Source: Tepidamorphus sp. (GTDB taxonomy: Bacteria > Pseudomonadota > Alphaproteobacteria > Rhizobiales > Tepidamorphaceae). From it: 64,000 nt of DNA. Within the stretch, counting starts at the first letter, position 1. Every line of letters begins with the position of its first letter. Both the position numbers and the translations under genes were made by a program. A model generated the notes under the pieces. It was not told the origin of the DNA. It searched no databases and worked only from the letters and a program-made list of their open reading frames with translations. The stretch is taken from positions 124,001-188,000 of the forward strand of contig JANQKY010000045.1 in the NCBI GenBank assembly GCA_028280885.1, written 5' to 3'. Of the stretch, positions 25,701 to 32,294 are shown one piece after another.

Positions 25701-26268
25701 CCTGTCGGAAACGCTCGGCCGTGACGCGACCGAGTTCGAATTCGCCGCCTGGCTGATGTATCCCAAGGTCTTCAGCGATTTCGTCCAGGCCCAGGAGACC
25801 TATGGCCCGGTCAGCGTGCTGCCGACGCCGGTCTATTTCTACGGCATGGAGCCGGAGGACGAGATCTTCGTCGATATCGAGCGCGGCAAGACCCTGGTGA
25901 TCCGTTGCCTGGCGAAAGGCGAGGCGGACGAGAAGGGCATGGTCACGGTGTTCTTCGAGCTGAACGGCCAGCCGCGCCGAGTCAAGGTGCCGGACCGGGC
26001 GCATGGGGCTGCCGGTGCGGCGGTGCGGCGCAAGGCCGAGCCCGGCAACGATGCCCATGTCGGCGCGCCGATGCCGGGCGTCGTTTCCGGCGTTGCGGTG
26101 AGCGCCGGGCAGCCGGTGATAGCCGGTGACGTGCTTTTGTCGATCGAGGCGATGAAGATGGAAACCGCGCTGCATGCCGAGCGTGACGGCACGGTTGAGG
26201 AGGTGCTGGTCGGCGCCGGCGACCAGATCGACGCCAAGGACCTGCTGATCGTCCTTTCGGACGCATAG
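22759..26268 (+). CDS. pyc: Pyruvate carboxylase
   Basis: This biotin enzyme carboxylates pyruvate to oxaloacetate, replenishing the TCA cycle. The roughly 1169-residue chain has the biotin carboxylase domain (LLVANRSEIAIRVFRA at the start, ATP-grasp GGGGRGMRAI, EVNPRIQVEHTVTEEV), the carboxyltransferase domain (DTTMRDGHQSLLATRMRT, HTHDTSG) and the C-terminal biotin domain with EAMKMET, Lys1133 or so being biotinylated. ATG at 22759 is used; a TTG near 22804 would remove an unconserved 15-residue leader and is plausible. Its role fits growth on acetyl-CoA-yielding substrates such as phenylacetate, although pyc is a general gene. Confidence 0.97.
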   Translation: MARARRSDPQTPEPPLAVRKLLVANRSEIAIRVFRAANELGIRTVAIWAEEDKYALHRFKADESYQVGRGPHLDRDLGPIESYLSIDEVIRVARQSGADAIHPGYGLLSESPEFAEACAEHGITFIGPTPETMRRLGNKVAARNLAIEVGVPVVPATEPLPDDMEAVATMAAEIGFPVMLKASWGGGGRGMRAIRSADDLAREVREAKREAKAAFGKDEVYLEKLVERARHVEVQILGDTHGTVVDLFERDCSIQRRNQKVVERAPAPYLDEAQRAELCGYARKIAEATDYVGAGTVEFLMDADTGAFYFIEVNPRIQVEHTVTEEVTGVDIVKAQIHILEGAAIGTPASGVPAQADIRLNGHALQCRITTEDPEQNFIPDYGRITAYRGATGFGIRLDGGTAYSGAVITRYYDPLLEKVTAWAPTPEEACRRMDRALREFRIRGVATNLTFLEAIIAHPKFRDASYTTRFIDETPELFFEVKRQDRATKLLNYLADVSVNGHPETRARPRPAADAAAPELPYVDAPVPDGTKQVFDNLGPAGFAGWMRDQDRILLTDTTMRDGHQSLLATRMRTFDIARISGVYARALPQLLSLECWGGATFDVAMRFLTEDPWERLALVREGAPNLLLQMLLRGANGVGYTNYPDNVVRHFVKQAADGGIDLFRVFDCLNWVENMRVAMDAVCEADRLCEATICYTGDIGDPDRAKYDLNYYVGLAQELERAGAHIIAIKDMAGLLKPGAARVLFKALREATDLPIHFHTHDTSGISAATVLAAVESGVDAVDAAMDALSGNTSQPCLGSIVEALSGSERDPGLDMDWVRRISFYWEAVRTQYAAFESDLKGPASEVYLHEMPGGQFTNLKEQARSLGLETRWHEVARAYHDVNRMFGDIVKVTPSSKVVGDMALMMVSQDLSVADVEDPDKDIAFPDSVVAMLHGDLGQPPGGWPTALQAKVLKGEAPITVRPGSLLADADLDADRAGLSETLGRDATEFEFAAWLMYPKVFSDFVQAQETYGPVSVLPTPVYFYGMEPEDEIFVDIERGKTLVIRCLAKGEADEKGMVTVFFELNGQPRRVKVPDRAHGAAGAAVRRKAEPGNDAHVGAPMPGVVSGVAVSAGQPVIAGDVLLSIEAMKMETALHAERDGTVEEVLVGAGDQIDAKDLLIVLSDA

Positions 26269-26274
26269 CGTCCT

Positions 26275-26543
26275 AGGGTCTGTTGAGTATCAGGACTGTG
26301 GCGTCGGCGTGGCCCATTTTGCTGCTGGCAAGGCGCGAAGCGTGCCGCAGTGCAGGCCACTTCAAGCGGTTCGCAACGCTGTCCAGCGGTGAAATGGGCC
26401 TCGTCCCGCAGGGATTTGGCCAGTTTCGCCCGCTTTCGCACTCTTCGTCGTTGAATATGCCCGGCATGTCCTGCCTCCTCAGAGCACGAAATCGAACAAA
26501 ACTGGCCAAACCGACACCGCAGTCCTGATACTCAACAGGCCCT
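26275..26543. mobile_element. 269-bp MITE-like element with 24-bp terminal inverted repeats
   Basis: The left end (26275-26298) and the right end (26520-26543) are inverted repeats of 24 bases with one mismatch, starting (after the A of a flanking TA) GGGTCTGTTGAGTATCAGG. A TA dinucleotide stands at both junctions (26274-26275 and 26543-26544), as for elements that duplicate TA on insertion (IS630/Tc1-mariner type). The interior holds no transposase; a 78-residue minus-strand frame runs through it without a recognised domain. It sits 6 bases after the pyc stop and 8 before the phosphatase gene stop. Confidence 0.8.
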
Positions 26544-26551
26544 AAGCCGCC

Positions 26552-28726
26552 TCAGCCCTTGCGCTGGAGGATCAGGAAGGTGATGTCGTCGGACTGGTCG
26601 CCGCCGGCTTCGAAGCGGTGGATCGCCTCGACCATCGCCTGCGTCGCGGTTTTCGGCGGCATCGCGGCGCTTTCGGCCATTTCCGCGATGAAGCGCGTCT
26701 CGCCATAGGCTTCGCCATCCGGATTGAAGGCCTCGGTCACGCCGTCGGTATAGAGCACCAGGCGCTCGCCCGGCTCAAGCTCGAAGCCGACATCGGTGAA
26801 GTCGATATCCTCCATCACGCCGATGCCCATGTCCTCGCTCTGCGGCAGGGCTTTGACGGAGCCGTCCGCAGCCACCACGAACGGCGGATTGTGGCCCGCG
26901 TTGACGCAGCGGATATGGCCGCTATCGGGATCGAAGATGCCGAAGAACAGCGTCACGAACATCAATTGCTCGTTGTCGCTGCTGAGAAGGTCGTTGAGCT
27001 GCCGCACGCAGCGGGCCGGATCGGCCTCGAACAGGGCGATCGTCTTCAAGAGCGTCCGGCAGATCGCCATGAAGAAGGCCGCCGGCACGCCCTTGCCGGA
27101 GACGTCGGCGATCACCACGGCGATCCGGCCGCCGCCGCAGTCGAAGAAATCGTAGAAGTCGCCGCCGACCTGGCGGGCGGCTTCCATCTGCCCGTAGATG
27201 GCGTAGCGCGCCTCGTCGGGAAAATCGACCGGCAGGACGGAGTGCTGAAGGTCGCGGGCGATCGACAGTTCCTGTTGCAGGCTCGCCAGTTCGGTCTCGC
27301 GCACCAGCGCCTCGCGCAGCCGGTTGACCAGTTCCGACAGCCGCCGGTGCTGCTCGACCACGCGGCCGGACATCTGCTGCAGGACGGCGGCCAGGGGGCC
27401 GAGCTGGTCGTCGTCGCGGATGAGCTGCCCGACGGACGTGCCGGCTCCGGACGTCTCGGCTCCCGACTTCTCGGACCCGTCGTCGGTTGGATTTTCATCC
27501 GCGCCCGTTTGGCCCGAGGTGTTTTGGCCCGAGGCGGCGGCGACGATGCGGCGCAGGTCGGACAGGACTTCCTCGCGGGCGCCGGCTTCCAGCGTTCCGG
27601 CAAGCGTTTCCATCTGCCGCCTGATGAACCGTTCCTGTCGGCGCCGCTGCAACTCGCGCTGCCGGCGCGCGTCGTTGAGGGCGATCAGGGTCCGGCGCAG
27701 GCCGCCGACCGCCTCGGCGATCATGCCGATCTCGTCTTCCGACTGCTTGGTGAGCCTGGCCGCCGTATCGCCGCGCGACAGGGCGCCCAGCACGCCGACG
27801 GCCTGGTTCAGCGGGCGAAAGGCCGCGCGCAGGTAGAAGTTCAGTCCGGTCAGGATCGCGATCAGCGCCGCGGCCATCGCCACGACCGTCCAGACGGTCA
27901 GCCGGTCGAGCGCGGCGAGGCTCTCGGTGGCATCCTGCGCGGTGACGAGCAGACCGGCGGACCCGGCGGCGAGATCGGCAAGCGGTACCGAGGTGACGGA
28001 ATAGATCCGCCCGTCCTGGCGGATTTCGGTCACCGTGGCGCGGCGCTGCGGCAGGATCAGCCCGAGCGGCGCCCAAAGCTCCGGACGCGGGCCCTCGATC
28101 AGCCGGCCGCGCGTGTTGAACAGCACGGTTTCGGCCTCAAGCGCCTGCGAAAATGCATCGAGCGACTGGGAGACCGGCGCGGCGACCGCCAGCACCAGCG
28201 GCTCACCGGCGGAGGCGTGGTAGGGTCGTGCCACGATGACGCGGAACCGGTCGGAGGAGACCTGCCGGATGCCGCCCAGCCGCGCGCCCGCCGAGACCGC
28301 GCGGATCGTGCCGAGATCGAGCAGGCGTGTCGGTTCGGCGATGTCGGAGCCCGCGAACAGCATCCGGCCGTCGGGTTCGAGGATCTGCACGTCGCTCAAG
28401 GAGCCCGCCGCGATCAGAGGCGTTGCCAGGCTTGCGCCGAGCGTCTGTATCCGTGACACGTCGCCGGAGCCGTCCCTCGAGATGTCGCGCGCGCCGATCG
28501 CCTCGGCGAGGTCGCGGTCGGCGGCGATCTCGTCGGCCACGGCCTCCAGCGCGTTGGTGGTCTGGCCGAGGGTCTCCTGCCACAGCGCCTCGGTGCCGTT
28601 GATTGCGATTTCGGCGAACGGCTCCTCGGCCAGCCGTTCACGCTGCAGGCCGACAAGGATCAGCCCGCCGAAGGTGACGACGAAGACGATCGAGACGAGC
28701 AGGATGATCCGGCTGCGCAGCAACAT
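26552..28726 (-). CDS. Membrane HAMP-SpoIIE family (PP2C-type) serine phosphatase
   Basis: This 724-residue protein is a sensor phosphatase of the RsbU/SpoIIE type. The layout is a transmembrane helix (about 8-26), a periplasmic sensing region (27-278), a second helix (280-300), a HAMP domain (300-355), a Gly/Ser/Glu-rich linker (397-432), a coiled-coil stretch (455-495) and the phosphatase domain (500-722). Metal-binding acids are visible in GGDFYDFF (Asp523), IADVSGKG (Asp541), LYTDGVTEA and GDQSDDITF. It would dephosphorylate a STAS antagonist such as the one encoded at 37.2-37.5 kb. It is third in an operon, 3 bases after a sensor-MFS gene. Confidence 0.93.
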   Translation of the reverse strand: MLLRSRIILLVSIVFVVTFGGLILVGLQRERLAEEPFAEIAINGTEALWQETLGQTTNALEAVADEIAADRDLAEAIGARDISRDGSGDVSRIQTLGASLATPLIAAGSLSDVQILEPDGRMLFAGSDIAEPTRLLDLGTIRAVSAGARLGGIRQVSSDRFRVIVARPYHASAGEPLVLAVAAPVSQSLDAFSQALEAETVLFNTRGRLIEGPRPELWAPLGLILPQRRATVTEIRQDGRIYSVTSVPLADLAAGSAGLLVTAQDATESLAALDRLTVWTVVAMAAALIAILTGLNFYLRAAFRPLNQAVGVLGALSRGDTAARLTKQSEDEIGMIAEAVGGLRRTLIALNDARRQRELQRRRQERFIRRQMETLAGTLEAGAREEVLSDLRRIVAAASGQNTSGQTGADENPTDDGSEKSGAETSGAGTSVGQLIRDDDQLGPLAAVLQQMSGRVVEQHRRLSELVNRLREALVRETELASLQQELSIARDLQHSVLPVDFPDEARYAIYGQMEAARQVGGDFYDFFDCGGGRIAVVIADVSGKGVPAAFFMAICRTLLKTIALFEADPARCVRQLNDLLSSDNEQLMFVTLFFGIFDPDSGHIRCVNAGHNPPFVVAADGSVKALPQSEDMGIGVMEDIDFTDVGFELEPGERLVLYTDGVTEAFNPDGEAYGETRFIAEMAESAAMPPKTATQAMVEAIHRFEAGGDQSDDITFLILQRKG

Positions 28727-28729
28727 CGC

Positions 28730-30610
28730 TTACCTCGGATCCGGTTGCCGGCCAGGCGTCCTGCGCCCGGGCAGGTCGAGAAGCGACAGGAGCACGGCAA
28801 AACCGGCGGGGATCGCCAGCGGCGGCAGGGTAAGGCTGTCCGACAAACTGGCTGCCGCGGCCCCGAGCCCGAGGCCGGTCGCGAGCGAAATCAGCATCGC
28901 CGGCAGCCGTTTCCGAGCCCGATGCACAAAGGCCCGGCGGACAAACCCGGCGGCGCCGGCGCCAAGCAGGGCGCATCCGGCCGCCATCGCCCCGTAGAGT
29001 GCGACCGGCTGGCCGGCCTCCGGCGCAAGCGACAGCACCGCCAGGCCGGCGAGGATCAGGACGGCGGCAAGCGGCTGCCACATCGCCGGCGACAGCAGGG
29101 CGGCCAGCCCGATCACGCCGATAAGCGCGCCGCCGGCGAAATACGCGTCGTAGCCGACCCCGGCGGGCAGCAGCACCAGCGCGGTGACACCGATCGCGAC
29201 GCCCGCCCCGGCGGCCCGTCCGCTGAGGTCGCCGATCCGCAGACGCCTCCCAGTATCTGGCCCGATATTCGGCGACAGGGCCGGCCAGCGGATCGACAGC
29301 GTCAGGAAGGCCAGCACCATCAGCGCAACGCCCGTCGACAGGAAACTCATGCGCCGGCCGATCGCCTCGCCCAAAAGGCCGCCAAGCAGCGGACCGGCGA
29401 TCAGAACGGCGATGACCAGCATCGCGGCGACGGAGCGATCGCGCAGAACGGTGCCGCGGCCGGTGGTCATCGCCGCGACGGCAAGCCCGAGCCCCAGGCC
29501 GGAAACCGCGCGCGACAGCAGGAAGTGATCATAGTCGCGGATGACATAGACCGAGGCGCAGGCGGCCCCGGTCGCCAGCAGGCCGGCGAAGGCGGCGAGC
29601 GGCCGGATGTTGGGCGCAAGCGTCCGGGCAAGCGCGAAGACGGTAACGGCAACGGCGAGCTCGACGACCCAGGGAAGGCTCGGCCACCAGGCCGGCGACG
29701 CCCAGGCCCATTGCCGGTCGATGGCGAAATTGGCGACGAAGGGCGCGACCGTCCAGTAGACGCCGAGAATGACGACGCTCAGCCAGACGGCGAACAGCCT
29801 GTGCGCGGCTGTGTTCCGTGGTGCATCCTCGTCCTCGATGATGTGCCGTTCGGCCGACAGCGGCTGCAGGATCGGCTCGAGCCTGGCCGACAGGCTGCCG
29901 TCGAAATCGATCGCCCGGACGGTCGCCACTTCGTCTTCCAGGCCCCGGACGGCCGTTTCGAGCGGTGCGAGCTGACGCTCGAAGCCGCGCATCGCGTCCG
30001 CGACGACGCCGCTGCCGGGAACGGTGGCGCGCGAGGGATAGGTTCCGTCGATCACCGCGCGCATCGACGCCCGCAGCCGCTCGCGGCCAGCCGAGATCGA
30101 GCCGCTGAGGACCAGATAGGTGAGGCACCCGCCGAGAAAGCCGAACAGCAGGGCCGCCCCGGCCAACACGGCGCGCAGGTGGAAGACGACGGCACCGAAG
30201 AAGGGCGGCGCCGGCGCGACGACGATCGTCGCAAGCGTGTTACCGTCCAGAATCACCGGAAACGACGCTCCCTGGACATCCGGCCTGGTCGACCAGAGCG
30301 TCTCGCCGTCCGGCGCGGCAAGCGCCAGGGCGTCGATCGTCGGCACGCCCGTCACGATGGTGTCGAAATAGGCATCGACCCCGTACAGATCCTCAAGCGG
30401 GATACCGTAGCCGAGCCCCTTGCCGATCAGGTCGGCGACGGCCTGGCCGACGGCATCGGTGCCGGCGCGGATGGCGGTGGAGAGTTCCGGGATCGCCTGG
30501 TCCTCGGCCTCCCGCAGCATCAGGCTGCCGCCGATGCCGATCACGATCGCCATCACCACGCCCATGCACGCGGCGATCACGAGGTCGCGCCGCTTGTCAG
30601 GCCGGCGCAT
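28730..30610 (-). CDS. Sensor-MFS fusion, copy 1 (minus strand)
   Basis: This 626-residue protein joins a sensor-kinase-like N-terminus to a major-facilitator-like C-terminus. A first helix (about 15-33) is followed by a periplasmic module with GKGLGYGIPLEDLYGVDAYFDT and APDGETLWS, a second helix and a cytosolic linker with HAMP-like heptads, then about twelve hydrophobic helices from residue 270. The transporter part is degenerate: the first cytosolic loop lacks a clean GxLaDrxGrr motif, though GEAIGRRMSFLS appears in the middle. The ATG at 30610 overlaps the upstream gene by 14 bases. Neither kinase nor phosphatase domain is present. Function unknown; see the paralogue at 32295-34286. Confidence 0.75.
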   Translation of the reverse strand: MRRPDKRRDLVIAACMGVVMAIVIGIGGSLMLREAEDQAIPELSTAIRAGTDAVGQAVADLIGKGLGYGIPLEDLYGVDAYFDTIVTGVPTIDALALAAPDGETLWSTRPDVQGASFPVILDGNTLATIVVAPAPPFFGAVVFHLRAVLAGAALLFGFLGGCLTYLVLSGSISAGRERLRASMRAVIDGTYPSRATVPGSGVVADAMRGFERQLAPLETAVRGLEDEVATVRAIDFDGSLSARLEPILQPLSAERHIIEDEDAPRNTAAHRLFAVWLSVVILGVYWTVAPFVANFAIDRQWAWASPAWWPSLPWVVELAVAVTVFALARTLAPNIRPLAAFAGLLATGAACASVYVIRDYDHFLLSRAVSGLGLGLAVAAMTTGRGTVLRDRSVAAMLVIAVLIAGPLLGGLLGEAIGRRMSFLSTGVALMVLAFLTLSIRWPALSPNIGPDTGRRLRIGDLSGRAAGAGVAIGVTALVLLPAGVGYDAYFAGGALIGVIGLAALLSPAMWQPLAAVLILAGLAVLSLAPEAGQPVALYGAMAAGCALLGAGAAGFVRRAFVHRARKRLPAMLISLATGLGLGAAAASLSDSLTLPPLAIPAGFAVLLSLLDLPGRRTPGRQPDPR

Positions 30611-31373
30611 CGGCGTCCTCGCTCTCGTCAAGCGCGCGCACCTGGCCGGTCGCCGCCTCGACCCGCTCCACCCGCGCCTCGATCGCCACGGTCATCGCGA
30701 GTGCCGTCTTTTCCAGGGCATCATGGGCGCCCGGCGGGGCTCCCGCTCCGCCAAGCCGTCGCGCGACCGCGCGCAGATCCGCCGTCGCGCGGGAAAAGGC
30801 CAAAAGCGCGACCAGCACGGTGACCAGCACGGCCGGCAGCGCAAGCGCGCCGAGGCGCGGCAGGATCGTCTCCAGCGGGCGCCCCGAGGGCATGACATGG
30901 GCATCGCCGGACAACTGCACCGCCACCTGTCCGACCGGCTGGCTGAAATCGTTGCGGATCTCGTCGCCGAAGACGATGACGTCCGATTGGTCCAGTTGCC
31001 AGCGCCGGCTGTGATCGCGCAGGCGGATCGCCTCGAGCCAGTCGTCGATCACCGGTTCGCCGATGCTGCCCCGGTCCGTGTTGTAGACCGACACGCCGGC
31101 GGGATCGAAGATCTCGACGGCGAGGATGTTGCGGTCGCCGATGCGGGCGCGTTCGACGAGGTCCTGGGCAATGCGCAACTCGTCGAGCTCCAGGCCAAGG
31201 CCGACACCGGCCTCGACCGATTCGCGAAGCTGCGTCAGGACGAAGTCGATATTGGTCTCGACCACCCGCACCCGAAGGCGATCGATCGTCTCCGCGATCA
31301 GCAGCGCCGACAGGCCAAGCCCGGCGACGGTGATCAGCGCGAGGACCGCGATGGTTCGGGATACAGGCGACAT
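30597..31373 (-). CDS. Two-helix membrane sensor protein (no output domain), copy 1
   Basis: This 258-residue protein has an N-terminal helix (9-27), a periplasmic region and a second helix (about 175-195), then a charged cytosolic coiled tail ending in an acidic segment. The periplasmic part shares a pattern with three neighbours: a run like VGLGLELDELRIAQDLV, then an ILAVEIFDPAGVSVYN segment resembling the beta-core of PAS/Cache sensors. There is no catalytic domain. It leads the minus-strand operon and overlaps the sensor-MFS gene by 14 bases, implying a stoichiometric partner. Function is unknown. Confidence 0.72.
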   Translation of the reverse strand: MSPVSRTIAVLALITVAGLGLSALLIAETIDRLRVRVVETNIDFVLTQLRESVEAGVGLGLELDELRIAQDLVERARIGDRNILAVEIFDPAGVSVYNTDRGSIGEPVIDDWLEAIRLRDHSRRWQLDQSDVIVFGDEIRNDFSQPVGQVAVQLSGDAHVMPSGRPLETILPRLGALALPAVLVTVLVALLAFSRATADLRAVARRLGGAGAPPGAHDALEKTALAMTVAIEARVERVEAATGQVRALDESEDADAPA

Positions 31374-31622
31374 GGCGGTCGTTCGGTCGTCCTCTTAAAA
31401 CGCGAATCCGGTGACGGTCGGGTGATCCCGTAACGGGTATCATGAAAACCGGAGGCCGTCCCGGTTAAGCCCCATATCCGCCATATCGTGGCCATCTTCC
31501 CGCCTGGATCGCTGGCATCCGGGCCCGGCACGGCTTATGACATAGCGCATGGTCAGTATCTGCGATTCGCTGAAAAACCCGCCCGAGCTTCCGCTGGGCG
31601 ACGATGGTTTTATGATCCGGCT

Positions 31623-32267
31623 ATGCTGAAGCTCGCGCTCAGGACCCTGCCGCTGTTCGCCGTCATCGTCGGCTTTGCCATGGCGCTCGGCGCCTATATG
31701 AACTATTCCGGCGTCCGCGGCGCCTATCTCGACCTGATCGATTCCCGCATGGAGATGGTCCTCGACGATCTTCAGGCCAATGTCTATTCCGCCGTTTCGC
31801 TTGGCATTCCGCCGGCTGAACAGGTGACCCTGCCGGCGCTTCTGAACCGGCTTGCCGAAGCCGATCCGCTGATCGAGGCGATCGACGTGGCCGGCACCGA
31901 CGGCGTCATCCTGTTCAGCAGCGATCCGGCCCGGCGCGGCGCGCGGGAGCCGGAGGAAGGCGGCTTCGAGATCTCCCGGACCGTGACCAACGATTTCGGC
32001 GCCCCGGTGGCCGCGCTGCACGTCCACTACGATTCGCGCAAGCCGACCGAAAGCATCGACCACTTCGGCCGGGCGGTGCTGGCCGACGCGCTGCCGGCCG
32101 GCCTGTTTGCCGTTCTCGTCGGCTGCCTGGCCGCCTTTCTCGTCCTCAGGCGCCTGCATAGCCGCGCGATCCAGGCCGTCGAGCATGCGCAGGCCGACAT
32201 GATCGACGCCGCCGACCGGGCGATCGACGAACTGGACGGCGATCAGCCGCCCTCCCGGGCAACCTGA
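31623..32267 (+). CDS. Two-helix membrane sensor protein (no output domain), copy 2
   Basis: This 214-residue protein has the same plan as the gene at 30597-31373: helix 8-25, a periplasmic module (AVSLGIPPAEQV, then AIDVAGTDGVILFSSD), a second helix about 150-175, and a short coiled tail. The ATG at 31623 was chosen because the hydrophobic helix follows directly; the frame is open back to 31488 but the extra residues are unlike a leader. It heads the plus-strand operon, 27 bases before the second sensor-MFS fusion. The 249-base divergent gap upstream probably carries both promoters; a CCCGT-A-ACGGG dyad lies at 31427-31437. Confidence 0.7.
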   Translation: MLKLALRTLPLFAVIVGFAMALGAYMNYSGVRGAYLDLIDSRMEMVLDDLQANVYSAVSLGIPPAEQVTLPALLNRLAEADPLIEAIDVAGTDGVILFSSDPARRGAREPEEGGFEISRTVTNDFGAPVAALHVHYDSRKPTESIDHFGRAVLADALPAGLFAVLVGCLAAFLVLRRLHSRAIQAVEHAQADMIDAADRAIDELDGDQPPSRAT

Positions 32268-32294
32268 CGGCGGACCAGAGGGGACAGGCGGGCA

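Noticed and set aside
20280-26175. Very long minus-strand open frames of 798 and 1301 codons
   Set aside because: They lie antisense to paaZ and pyruvate carboxylase, which have full motifs and ribosome sites. The shadow proteins are low in Leu/Ile patterns and rich in Arg/His/Gly/Asp, as expected for antisense frames in GC-rich coding DNA.
26273-26509. 78-codon frame inside the MITE-like element
   Set aside because: It lies inside the inverted-repeat element, lacks a recognised domain and a clear ribosome site. It may be a captured fragment, so it is mentioned only with the element.
28745-30823. Plus-strand 692-codon frame
   Set aside because: It is antisense to the first sensor-MFS gene and composed of Arg/Gly/Asp/Gln-rich sequence without domains; the minus strand has clear transmembrane helices and coupled neighbours.
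31427-31437. CCCGT-A-ACGGG dyad as an operator
   Set aside because: Five-base arms in a GC-rich divergent gap are expected by chance; it is noted in the sensor entry but not claimed as a site.
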